From NCBI RefSeq assembly GCF_025527015.1, contig NZ_JAODIM010000042.1, positions 372,001 to 436,000 of the forward strand: DNA of 64,000 nucleotides, read 5' to 3'. The first letter of the stretch is position 1. Each line of letters starts with the position of its first letter. The notes beneath the pieces are model-generated. The model saw nothing but the letters and a program-made list of their open reading frames with translations. It was not told the DNA's origin and made no database searches. A program made the position numbers and the translations under genes. Source of the stretch: Winslowiella arboricola. GTDB lineage: Bacteria > Pseudomonadota > Gammaproteobacteria > Enterobacterales > Enterobacteriaceae. This document shows positions 1-7,674 of the stretch, piece after piece.

Positions 1-504
1 GGTGGCGAGCTGAACAAACCGGCGGATGTGGATAAAGCCTTTGCTAAGCTGCAACAGCTGCGTGGCAATGCGGTGGCATTCCCTGACAGCCCGGGAGCGA
101 TTCAGACCTTACTGGAAAGAGGCGACGCCTGGATCGTGCCGTACTGGGATGGTCGCGTGTTCGCGCTAAAGCAGCAGGGGATGAAAGTTGATTTTGTCTA
201 TCCGTCCGATGGTCCGGTAGTCGGCGCGGCAAACTGGGTGATCCCGAAAGGCGCGCCGAATCTGGCTAATGCGTACAAAGTGGTTAATGCGCTCTCCAGC
301 GCGGAGGTGCAGAAATCTTTCGCCGACAAGTCGCTGTACGGCATGACCAATAAAGATGTGCAGTATAACGACAGTATGAAGCAGCAGGTCAAAGTCGGCG
401 AAGAGGCGTACAGCAAGCTGATCTGGATCGATTACGCCAGCGCCACGCCACAGCTGGCGGACTGGACTCGTCGCTGGAGCCAGGCGCTGGGAGGAGCGCA
501 ATGA
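1..504 (+). CDS. Polyamine-type ABC transporter substrate-binding protein, C-terminal part
   Basis: The gene enters from the left edge, so only the last 167 codons are visible. The fragment resembles the C-terminal half of PotD/PotF-like periplasmic binding proteins: a helix-rich stretch, a ligand-pocket segment around 'WIVPYWDGR', then 'WVIPKGAPN' followed by helices. Its stop overlaps the start of the ATPase gene by 4 bases (ATGA), and two permease genes follow, giving the binding protein-ATPase-permease-permease order usual for spermidine/putrescine importers. Family assignment is firm; the ligand (polyamine, opine or another cation) cannot be read from this fragment. Confidence 0.85.
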   Translation, partial: GGELNKPADVDKAFAKLQQLRGNAVAFPDSPGAIQTLLERGDAWIVPYWDGRVFALKQQGMKVDFVYPSDGPVVGAANWVIPKGAPNLANAYKVVNALSSAEVQKSFADKSLYGMTNKDVQYNDSMKQQVKVGEEAYSKLIWIDYASATPQLADWTRRWSQALGGAQ

Positions 505-1592
505 GTTCAGTGGTTATTGAAGCGGTTGAGCGTAATTTTGCGCAACACCGCGCGCTGGATGGCGTCTCTGTAGAGATTAAGCAGGGGGAGTTTTTCTCCC
601 TGCTGGGACCGAGCGGCTGCGGCAAAACCACGCTGCTGAATATCATTGCCGGTTTTCTGGCGGCGGATAAGGGCAGGGTGTTGATTGGCGGTCAGGATGT
701 GACCGCTTTACCGCCATACCGGCGCAATATCGGCATGGTATTTCAAAACTATGCGCTGTTTCCCCATCTTAGCGTCGGGGAAAACGTCGCCTTCGGACTG
801 AAGGTGCGCAAAGTGAAGCGCGATGAGCAGCGACGTCGGGTGCAGGAAGCGTTAAAACAGGTGCGGCTGGAGGGGCTGGCGACACGGATGCCGCATCAGC
901 TCTCCGGCGGCCAGCAGCAGCGGGTGGCGATTGCCCGTGCGCTGGCGATAGAGCCACAGGTCTTGCTGCTGGATGAACCGTTGTCGAATCTGGATGCCCG
1001 TCTGCGCAAGGAGATGCAGGATGAGCTACGCGCACTGCAAAAACGCGTCGGCATTACCACCGTGCTGGTTACCCATGATCAGGAAGAGGCGCTGACGCTG
1101 TCAGATCGCATCGGCATTCTCGGTCAGGGGCAGTTGCAGCAGGTGGGTACGCCGCCGCAGCTGTACCGGATGCCGGAAAATCGCTTTGTCGCCGAGTTTG
1201 TCGGCCAGGCGAATCTGTTTCAGGTGACCGCCGACAGCAGCCGGGGCCGCTATATTGCCAGCGAACATTTCAGCGCTGACGCACAACCGCTGCTGCTGGC
1301 CGCCGCGCAGTTTAATTCGCACGCCACATTGCTGATTGTCAGGCCGGAACGGATTCGCATCGCGCAAGAGCAACCCGCGGAGACGGTTAACAGCACTATT
1401 GCGGTACTTAAAGAGGTCAGTTTTGCCGGATCGACCCTGCGGCTGTTATGCCAGTTACCCGGCGGCGGCGAGCTGCGGGTCCAGCCTGCGGAGCAGCATT
1501 TCCGGCAGTTGCCTGCGGTGGGCGAAACGCTGCTGCTGACATGGCGCACGGAAGATGTGATTGTGCTGCCTGCGGCAGGGGCGGCGCTATGA
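501..1592 (+). CDS. PotA-like ABC transporter ATP-binding protein
   Basis: Cytoplasmic ATPase that powers the importer encoded by its neighbours. Visible motifs are Walker A 'GPSGCGKTT' (about residues 36-44), the signature 'LSGGQQQR' near 134, Walker B 'LLLDEP' near 155 and the switch histidine in 'VTHDQEEAL'. The last 120 residues form the TOBE region expected in PotA/FbpC/MalK-type ATPases, and 363 aa is normal for them. The start overlaps the end of the binding-protein gene and the stop overlaps the start of the first permease (ATGA both times), so the set is translationally coupled. Confidence 0.93.
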   Translation: MSSVVIEAVERNFAQHRALDGVSVEIKQGEFFSLLGPSGCGKTTLLNIIAGFLAADKGRVLIGGQDVTALPPYRRNIGMVFQNYALFPHLSVGENVAFGLKVRKVKRDEQRRRVQEALKQVRLEGLATRMPHQLSGGQQQRVAIARALAIEPQVLLLDEPLSNLDARLRKEMQDELRALQKRVGITTVLVTHDQEEALTLSDRIGILGQGQLQQVGTPPQLYRMPENRFVAEFVGQANLFQVTADSSRGRYIASEHFSADAQPLLLAAAQFNSHATLLIVRPERIRIAQEQPAETVNSTIAVLKEVSFAGSTLRLLCQLPGGGELRVQPAEQHFRQLPAVGETLLLTWRTEDVIVLPAAGAAL

Positions 1593-2470
1593 GTCGCCTG
1601 AGGGCGGGACTGCGGCAGAACGCCTTTCCATGGCTGATGCTGCTGCCATGCCTGCTGTTTTTAGTGTTGTTTCTGCTGGTGCCGCTGCTGTTGCTGTTTG
1701 ATCAGAGCCTGACCAGGGTCGACAGCCTGCTTAATCCATTGCCAGGCTACAGTTTTGCCCAATACCTGACGGTGTTTGGCGAGCGGCACTATTGGTATGC
1801 GCTGTGGACTACCCTGTGGGTGTCGCTGCTGACGGCAGCGATCGCCGTGCTGCTGGCGTGGCCGGCTGCCTGGCTGCTGGTGACGATGAAACGACGCAGC
1901 TGGCGCACGTTGCTGTATATCATCCTAATCTCGCCGCTGTTAACCAGCGTGGTGATCCGCACCTTTGCCTGGATTGTGTTGCTGGCGCAAAACGGTCTGA
2001 TTAATGGCTTTCTGCTGGCTACCGGCCTGATCCCGCAGCCGCTCAGCCTGTTATGGAATATGAATGCGGTGGTGATTGCTTATGTGCAGGTGATGCTGCC
2101 GTTTGCGGTGCTGCCGTTAATCACCTCATTAAATGAGATTGCGCCGTCGCTGCGTCTGGCGGCGATGAGCCTGGGCGCCACGCCGGTACAAACTTTTCGC
2201 CGGGTGGTGTTGCCGCTGACGCTGCCCGGGATGCTGACCGGTTTTATTATCGTCTTTTCACTGGCGGCAGGCAGTTATATTACGCCGCTGTTAATTGGTG
2301 GTCGTCTGCAACCGTTACTGCCGATCGCCATTTATCAACAAGCGATGCAGATCGCCAACCTGCCGCTGGCGGCGGCGCTGTCGCTGACGCTGCTGGTGAT
2401 GACGCTGGCAGTCGCCGGGATCTGCGGCGGTTTTCTTAAACGCTGGGAGAAGAAAAATCATGGTCACTGA
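1589..2470 (+). CDS. PotB-like ABC transporter permease
   Basis: Inner-membrane permease with about six hydrophobic segments. The EAA loop that docks on the ATPase is visible as 'AAMSLGATPVQTFRRVVLP'. A longer open frame begins at 1448 inside the ATPase gene, but the ATG at 1589 overlaps the ATPase stop as ATGA and gives 293 aa, the usual PotB length, so I chose it. The 3' end overlaps the next permease by 11 bases. Confidence 0.92.
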   Translation: MSRLRAGLRQNAFPWLMLLPCLLFLVLFLLVPLLLLFDQSLTRVDSLLNPLPGYSFAQYLTVFGERHYWYALWTTLWVSLLTAAIAVLLAWPAAWLLVTMKRRSWRTLLYIILISPLLTSVVIRTFAWIVLLAQNGLINGFLLATGLIPQPLSLLWNMNAVVIAYVQVMLPFAVLPLITSLNEIAPSLRLAAMSLGATPVQTFRRVVLPLTLPGMLTGFIIVFSLAAGSYITPLLIGGRLQPLLPIAIYQQAMQIANLPLAAALSLTLLVMTLAVAGICGGFLKRWEKKNHGH

Positions 2471-3266
2471 TGGTCGCGGCTGGTTACGTGCGGGATACTG
2501 GCTGGTGACGCTGGCAGGCATCGCGGTTTACGCTTTTCTGGCACTGCCGGTGCTGGTGATTGTGCTGTCGGCGTTCAGCCCCGAGGCATACCCGCAATTT
2601 CCGCCGCAGGGCTTTTCCCTGCGCTGGTTCAGTGCGCTGCTGGATGACGCAGGCTGGCGCGAATCGCTGAATATCAGCGTCATTCTGTTGCTGGTGGTGA
2701 CGCCGGTAACGGTGGTGCTTGGCACCTTTGCCGCCTGGGCGCTGGCGCGGCTGGAGTTTCGCTATCGCGAAGCGTTGCAGGCGTTTATTTTGTCTCCGCT
2801 GATGATCCCGCAGGTAGTACTGGGCATTGCGCTGCTGTATGTGCTGACCGCCGCCGGGATTGCCGGCATGATCAGTGGCCTGGTGATTGGTCATATTGTG
2901 GTGGCGCTGCCGTATGTGGTGCGCACGGTTAGCGTCAGCCTGGCGGCGATGGATCGGCGGCTGGAAGCGGTGGCGATGAGCCTTGGCGCCGGACGCTGGT
3001 ATACCTTCCGCCATGTCACTTTGCCGCTGATCAAGCCCGGTATGCTGGCCGGGGCGGTATTTGCCGCTGTAACCTCTTTTGGTGAAGTCTCCGTCAGTCT
3101 GTTTCTCAGTGCGCCAGACACCATCAGCGTTCCGGTGCGCATCTTTAACTATGTCGACCAGACCTTTGATCCGACGGTGAATGCTATCTCGGTGATTTTT
3201 ATTGTGATTGCGGTACTGATTCTGATGGTGATTGAGAAAACCATCGGCCTGGTGAAAATACTGTGA
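2460..3266 (+). CDS. PotC-like ABC transporter permease
   Basis: Second inner-membrane permease of the importer, 268 aa, with about six membrane segments and an EAA loop 'VAMSLGAGRWYTFRHV'. It starts inside the preceding gene, so expression is coupled. The 3' end is unusual: bases 3072-3266 are present a second time at 4291-4485 downstream of two inserted genes, with a few mostly synonymous differences at the upstream end. The C-terminus now in use may therefore come either from the resident allele or from incoming DNA. Confidence 0.92.
   Translation: MVTDGRGWLRAGYWLVTLAGIAVYAFLALPVLVIVLSAFSPEAYPQFPPQGFSLRWFSALLDDAGWRESLNISVILLLVVTPVTVVLGTFAAWALARLEFRYREALQAFILSPLMIPQVVLGIALLYVLTAAGIAGMISGLVIGHIVVALPYVVRTVSVSLAAMDRRLEAVAMSLGAGRWYTFRHVTLPLIKPGMLAGAVFAAVTSFGEVSVSLFLSAPDTISVPVRIFNYVDQTFDPTVNAISVIFIVIAVLILMVIEKTIGLVKIL
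3081..3248 (+). repeat. Direct repeat, left copy (within PotC-like gene)
   Basis: These 168 bases are identical to 4300-4467 (offset 1219). Homology extends with mismatches to about 3072 on the left (ACC TCT TTT here, ATC TCC TTC in the other copy) and past the stop codon to about 3325 on the right. The edges look like diverged alleles, not a fresh tandem duplication. Confidence 0.95.
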
Positions 3267-3386
3267 TCTTTATCGCTCTCGCTATGCAAACTGACGGAAG
3301 TGACGCCGTAGCAGCATCTTTTCACGGTTAAGGGGGGATATGGTAAATTAAGCCGCAGTGAAACAATACGGGACGGGATACTCAGG

Positions 3387-3863
3387 ATGAGTAAGCGATC
3401 AGACATTATTGATGGTAGGGATGCAAGCACAGCTAAATACGGGATAGTTTACACGGAGGTGCTTGGCTGGGTGGATCTGGGCCACGCACAGGGGACGGAT
3501 ATTCGTACTCTTCTGGGGCTGATGGCGCAGGGTGAATCATCGGGCAAGGAGTTTTATGATATCAGGTATTCACAGGGGATGACGTCACCCTTTGGGTTAC
3601 TCCGGCCGGTGAGCAAGGCCGAAGCTCTGAAGCGCTGGGACTACTACGGTGAGATCGGCAGCTGGAAAAACGAGACGTTCCTGCCGCTGCTGTTCCCCGA
3701 CCCGGAAAAATTCCCGCACTCAAGGCCTCGTAAAGGGCTGCTACCACCGTTCATGCGGACGGTTGTTCCCTATAACGATTTTCTGTCCGGGAACGTAATC
3801 TTACCGCAGCATGACGGGTCGTTTGTGATACTTGGTGCCGGCAACGGCAGGATGGGATTATGA
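3387..3863 (+). CDS. Uncharacterised protein, first gene of an inserted cassette (possible toxin/effector)
   Basis: A 158 aa soluble protein with no signal peptide or membrane segment. The N-terminal part has a 'GWVDLGHAQG' stretch reminiscent of small enterobacterial proteins found next to membrane-anchored partner genes. From memory, related proteins are longer between 'GMTSP' and 'LLRPVSKAEALKRW', so an internal deletion is possible; I cannot confirm this. Its stop overlaps the next start as ATGA. The two-gene unit lies between two copies of a permease gene end, so it was acquired. An effector-immunity role is inferred only from this layout and from the partner's topology. Confidence 0.7.
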   Translation: MSKRSDIIDGRDASTAKYGIVYTEVLGWVDLGHAQGTDIRTLLGLMAQGESSGKEFYDIRYSQGMTSPFGLLRPVSKAEALKRWDYYGEIGSWKNETFLPLLFPDPEKFPHSRPRKGLLPPFMRTVVPYNDFLSGNVILPQHDGSFVILGAGNGRMGL

Positions 3864-4291
3864 GGAAAGCTATCGCCGTCCTGATTGGTGTGATTGTCAT
3901 CGCTGGTATTGCGCTGGCCATTGGCTGGCCGTATGTGAGGATGGAGTTTGCCAGCAGCGCATATTATTCCGAGCAAGATAAACGGGCGTATGAATATTAC
4001 ACTCCAGAATTGTTAAAAAAAATGCCCAGAATATCAGGCGATTATGAATTTGAGTTCGGCAGGATTACAGGCACGGAAGCTAATGTTTTTACCGTGAAGT
4101 TTTATGGTGTTGCTGAAACTCAGGATATCAGGAATTACTTAAAAGCAGAGGGGTATGAACTCCAGGCATCATGTGATGTAGAAGCCGAATGCTGGGAAAG
4201 TCATGCGACTAAGGATGAGGTTACGGTCGGTAATATTCACTCTCAAAAAGGGGTGTTTGTGCAGATATATCGACGTTTATATTCGAACTAA
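3860..4291 (+). CDS. Membrane-anchored uncharacterised protein, partner of 3387-3863 (possible immunity protein)
   Basis: 143 aa. Residues about 4-24 form one strong hydrophobic helix after 'MRK', with no lipobox cysteine, so the rest should be held on the periplasmic face of the inner membrane. The soluble part is small and carries two cysteines in 'SCDVEAECW', which could form a disulfide. I recall similar proteins in enterobacteria, mostly without assigned function. The base composition is more AT-rich than the surrounding transporter genes. The stop codon TAA at 4289-4291 touches the start of the duplicated permease fragment. A periplasmic immunity role is inference. Confidence 0.7.
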   Translation: MRKAIAVLIGVIVIAGIALAIGWPYVRMEFASSAYYSEQDKRAYEYYTPELLKKMPRISGDYEFEFGRITGTEANVFTVKFYGVAETQDIRNYLKAEGYELQASCDVEAECWESHATKDEVTVGNIHSQKGVFVQIYRRLYSN

Positions 4292-4485
4292 TCTCCTTCG
4301 GTGAAGTCTCCGTCAGTCTGTTTCTCAGTGCGCCAGACACCATCAGCGTTCCGGTGCGCATCTTTAACTATGTCGACCAGACCTTTGATCCGACGGTGAA
4401 TGCTATCTCGGTGATTTTTATTGTGATTGCGGTACTGATTCTGATGGTGATTGAGAAAACCATCGGCTTGGTGAAAATACTGTGA
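4291..4485 (+). pseudogene. Duplicated 3' fragment of the PotC-like permease gene
   Basis: Encodes the last 64 residues of the permease plus its stop, in an intact frame but without a start. Compared with 3072-3266 it differs at four bases: three in the first nine (T to I, plus synonymous changes in Ser and Phe codons) and one synonymous Leu codon change near the end. It marks the right junction of the inserted cassette and leads directly into the upstream region of the next gene. Confidence 0.92.
4300..4467 (+). repeat. Direct repeat, right copy
   Basis: Identical to 3081-3248. Together the two copies bracket the cassette at 3387-4291, which could be lost by homologous recombination between them, restoring a single permease gene end. 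Confidence 0.95.
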
Positions 4486-4641
4486 TCTTTATCGCTGCTG
4501 TTATGCAACCCAACGGCAGCGTTGCATCTTAACTGCCTTCATTCTGCAAAATGATCACATTTATTTCATTTCCTGATTGTGTACGCTTATTTTGAAATAT
4601 ACATTCCAAATAAATCGTTCATCTGCGCACAGGAAACCGGC

Positions 4642-5763
4642 ATGAAAAAGGTAAGAATCGGACTTATTGGTACGGGTTATATCGGACGTTGTCACGCCAT
4701 CGCCTATGCCCAGGCATCCACCGTATTTAAGCTGAAAGGTGAAATTGTGCGCGAGATGCTGGCAGAGGTCACGCCGGAGCTGGCGCGCAGCAAAGCGGAT
4801 GAATTTGGCTTCAGCCGTGCTACCGGCGACTGGCGTGAACTGGTGAGCGATCCCAATATTGATGTGGTGGATATCTGCGCGCCCAATTTTCTGCATAAAG
4901 AGATGGCGCTGGAAGCGATTCGCCATGGCAAACATGTCTATTCCGAGAAGCCGCTGGCGCTGTCGGTAGCCGATGCCGAAGAGATGACCCGCGCCGCGCA
5001 GCAGGCCGGGGTGAAAACGCTGGTGGGCTTCAACTATATGAAGAACCCGACCAGCCAGCTGGCGCGTGAGATTATTGCGCGCGGCGAGATTGGCGAAGTG
5101 GTGCATTTCTACGGCACGCACAATGAAGATTACCTGGCGAATCCGCAAACGCCGCTCGACTGGCACTGCCAGAAAGCGCTGGCCGGGCTGGGCGCTCTGG
5201 GTGATCTGGCGGCGCATATCGTTAATATGGCGCACTATCTGGTCGGTGATATTGAAGAAGTCAGCGGCGATATGCTGACGGTAATCAGACAGCGCCCGGA
5301 TCCCAAAGATGCCACGCGTTTACTGCCGGTAGAAAATGAAGATCAGGCCAGCGCCTTGCTGCGCTTTGCCCAGGGGGCGCATGGCGTGGTTGAAACCTCA
5401 CGTATCGCCTGCGGTAGTAAAATGGGGCTGACCTATGTGGTGACCGGCACCAAAGGCGCTTTGCGCTATACCCAGGAGCGGATGGCGGAGCTGGAGCTGT
5501 ATCTGCATGATGATCCGGCCGGGCGTCAGGGGTTTAAAACCATTCTGACCGGGCCTGCGCACCCGGATTATGCCGCTTTCTGCATTTCCGCCGGGCACGG
5601 CATCGGTTTTAACGATCAGAAAACCGTCGAAATTCGCGATCTGATTAACGGCATCGCCGCTGGCGATCGGATGTGGCCGGATTTTGCCGAAGGTTTGCAG
5701 GTGTCGAAAGTGCTGGAAGCCATTGCGGTGTCCGCCGTGGAACGCCGCTGGATTAAGGTTTAA
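4642..5763 (+). CDS. Gfo/Idh/MocA family NAD(P)-dependent dehydrogenase
   Basis: 373 aa cytosolic sugar- or cyclitol-type oxidoreductase. The N-terminal Rossmann motif 'GLIGTGYIGRCHA' begins about residue 6, and the conserved 'EKPLAL' of the family follows near residue 104; the C-terminal alpha/beta domain is complete. An in-frame start exists at 4579, but the ATG at 4642 has AGGA 7 bases upstream and begins right at the Rossmann strand. It sits downstream of the polyamine-type importer, separated by the inserted cassette, and may once have been cotranscribed with it. Substrate unknown. Confidence 0.9.
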   Translation: MKKVRIGLIGTGYIGRCHAIAYAQASTVFKLKGEIVREMLAEVTPELARSKADEFGFSRATGDWRELVSDPNIDVVDICAPNFLHKEMALEAIRHGKHVYSEKPLALSVADAEEMTRAAQQAGVKTLVGFNYMKNPTSQLAREIIARGEIGEVVHFYGTHNEDYLANPQTPLDWHCQKALAGLGALGDLAAHIVNMAHYLVGDIEEVSGDMLTVIRQRPDPKDATRLLPVENEDQASALLRFAQGAHGVVETSRIACGSKMGLTYVVTGTKGALRYTQERMAELELYLHDDPAGRQGFKTILTGPAHPDYAAFCISAGHGIGFNDQKTVEIRDLINGIAAGDRMWPDFAEGLQVSKVLEAIAVSAVERRWIKV

Positions 5764-5807
5764 TCATCTGTGGGCGGCGATAATATCATTCCTGCACCAA
5801 TATAGCC

Positions 5808-5873
5808 CCCGGGCGGCGAGAACGCCGCCCCTGCAACAAATCGCCTGTAGGGGCGGCGTTCTCGCCGCCCGGG
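5808..5873. repeat. Long inverted repeat between convergent genes
   Basis: Arms 5808-5835 and 5846-5873 are 28 bases each and complementary except at one position. Each arm is itself built on the palindromic core GGGCGGCG...CGCCGCCC. It lies between the converging ends of the Gfo/Idh/MocA and reductase genes, so it could end transcription from both sides. It belongs to the dispersed GGCGGCG family also seen at 58727 and, as a single hairpin, at 56354. Confidence 0.88.
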
Positions 5874-5918
5874 TCGCGGATTTGCACGATATTGATGACG
5901 GCGTTCTCACCGCCCGGG
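5846..5918 (+). repeat. Dispersed extragenic repeat, copy 1
   Basis: About 73 bases that match 58727-58798 closely: a GTAGGGGCGGCGTTCTCGCC core, a spacer containing 'GGATTTGC', then a second 'GGCGTTCTC.CCGCCC' hairpin half. Two copies in 64 kb, both in intergenic DNA after gene ends, suggest a genome-wide REP-like family. Confidence 0.85.
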
Positions 5919-5923
5919 GCGGA

Positions 5924-6799
5924 TTATTTCAGTCCGCTACGCCGCGCCGCGACCTTCGCCAGTGCTGCCCACTCCAGATCACCTTCATTATGCGCCAGTG
6001 CATCGACGCAGTTATCGCGGATCACGCTGGCAAACGGCATCGGCACGTTTTTCGCCTCGGCGGCCTGTTGCGCCAGACGGATATCCTTTAACCCCAGACG
6101 CAGTTTAAACCCCGGTGGCGAGTAGCGCTCCTGCGCGATTAACTCGCCATAGCCTTTATACGCCGGGGCGTTAAACAGCGTGCTGGTGAGCATGCCAAGA
6201 AAATCTGCAGCCGGAATACCGTGCGCGCGCACCAGCGCCGAGGCTTCCGCCATCGCCTCAATGGCGCTGCCCAGCATAAAATTTGCTGCCAGCTTGGCGG
6301 TCACCGCCTGGCTCGGCTCGCTGCCAAAATACCAGGTTTGCTGGCCGAGAATATCGAAAATCGGCTGCACACGGGCAATCAGCGCTTTGTCGCCAGCAGT
6401 AAGAATATTCAGCTTACCGGCAGCCGCCACATCGTTGCGCCCCAGTACCGGCGCCGCCAGATAACTTACGCCGTTGGCCGCCGCATGGGTCTGCATCTCA
6501 TGGGTAAAGTCGACGGAAACCGTCGCCATATTGATCCAGATAGCGCCATCACCCAGTGACTCCAGTGCGCCATGGCCGACAATCACCTGGCGGGTAATCG
6601 CATCGTCCGCCAGCATGCTGATCAGCACATCACACTGCGCCGCTTCCGCCGGAGACTCGCAGACGGTAGCCCCCAGTTTTTCCAGCGCTTCTGCCGGTGC
6701 GGCAGAGCGGTTCCAGACGTTCAGGGAGTAGTGGGCCTGAAGCAGGTTTTCCGCCATTGGCTGGCCCATTGATCCGAGACCGATAAATCCAATACGCAT
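5924..6799 (-). CDS. NAD(P)-dependent 2-hydroxyacid reductase, 3-hydroxyisobutyrate dehydrogenase family
   Basis: 291 aa. The Rossmann motif 'GFIGLGSMGQPMA' is at the N-terminus and the family lysine is in 'TAKLAANFML'. Relatives include GarR (tartronate semialdehyde reductase) and MmsB. The frame is open 16 codons further upstream, but the ATG at 6799 begins directly with the Rossmann strand and overlaps the glycosyltransferase stop by one base (TGATG), so it is the coupled start. It is the last gene of a three-gene minus-strand operon after an FAD oxidase and a GT8 glycosyltransferase. Substrate unknown. Confidence 0.9.
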   Translation of the reverse strand: MRIGFIGLGSMGQPMAENLLQAHYSLNVWNRSAAPAEALEKLGATVCESPAEAAQCDVLISMLADDAITRQVIVGHGALESLGDGAIWINMATVSVDFTHEMQTHAAANGVSYLAAPVLGRNDVAAAGKLNILTAGDKALIARVQPIFDILGQQTWYFGSEPSQAVTAKLAANFMLGSAIEAMAEASALVRAHGIPAADFLGMLTSTLFNAPAYKGYGELIAQERYSPPGFKLRLGLKDIRLAQQAAEAKNVPMPFASVIRDNCVDALAHNEGDLEWAALAKVAARRSGLK

Positions 6800-7650
6800 C
6801 ACGTGTTCCTTTTCTGAGGTAATTCCTGACCGGCAATCTGCTGCCATAATTCGTCGAGGGCATAATAACGGTCGCGTTGCGCCGCCGGTTGCTGCCAGTC
6901 ACGCTGCCAGGGTTTGGCGAGGATATAATGAATATTTTTCACCTGCGTTATATCCCAGGTTGCCGCGTGCTGCACTGACAGCGTCTTCAGCGCATTATAG
7001 ATATAGGGTAATGCTTTCCAGCGTCCGTGAAAGTGCTCATTCAGCAAATCCTGTTCAGAAAACTGATAACGGGACAGATCGTCAATCGCAGCGATACGGC
7101 TTTCCAGCGCACTGAATACCTCCGCGTCCGGCGTCAGCACCAGAAAACCGGCATTAAAATAGGCATCGAGTTGTGCGGGCGCCGGTTGCTGGCGATCCTG
7201 CCAGCTATAGAAGCAGTTTTCCGGCACCCAGCTTTTCGGGTAGCTGGCGATGCTGTTTGGATTGCAGCGGCAGGCGTGACAGGCGGCGATGCCGTCTTCC
7301 GGCAGTTCGAGCGTCATCAGCTCATCCATATTCTGTACCACCAGCATATCCGCATCGAGAAAGACCAGCCGCTGATAATCGGTTAACTGCCAGGCGCGCA
7401 GCTTTGTCCACACCTCGACGAACTGCGCGGAAGCATAATGGTGCGTCAGATCAGGATGCGGATTCAGTGGCGCGACGGCAACCACCTCGCAGCCGTCCTC
7501 TTTTAGCTGCGCGCAAATTGCCGGAGCGATATTTTCTGTCACCATCACCAGCAGCGGATAAGCGGTTTTACTCTGGCGCAGAGATTTGTGCAGCGTCTGC
7601 ACGCCCGTCAGATAGTCGGGCTGAGTCAGTAGTGTGATCCATGCTGACAT
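6799..7650 (-). CDS. Glycosyltransferase family 8 (glycogenin/LgtC-like)
   Basis: 283 aa. The nucleotide-sugar fold begins at the N-terminus ('AWITLLTQPDYLTGVQTLHK') and the metal-binding DxD motif is 'DAD' at residues 99-101 in 'LVFLDADML'. The C-terminal 'HYILAKPWQRDW' region is also typical of GT8 proteins. No membrane segment is evident, so it is probably cytosolic. It starts 24 bases after the FAD-oxidase gene and overlaps the following reductase gene. The acceptor is unknown; the two oxidoreductase partners suggest a small molecule, not LPS. Confidence 0.88.
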   Translation of the reverse strand: MSAWITLLTQPDYLTGVQTLHKSLRQSKTAYPLLVMVTENIAPAICAQLKEDGCEVVAVAPLNPHPDLTHHYASAQFVEVWTKLRAWQLTDYQRLVFLDADMLVVQNMDELMTLELPEDGIAACHACRCNPNSIASYPKSWVPENCFYSWQDRQQPAPAQLDAYFNAGFLVLTPDAEVFSALESRIAAIDDLSRYQFSEQDLLNEHFHGRWKALPYIYNALKTLSVQHAATWDITQVKNIHYILAKPWQRDWQQPAAQRDRYYALDELWQQIAGQELPQKRNT

Positions 7651-7674
7651 AGCGTGTCCCCCTGGTAAGATAAG

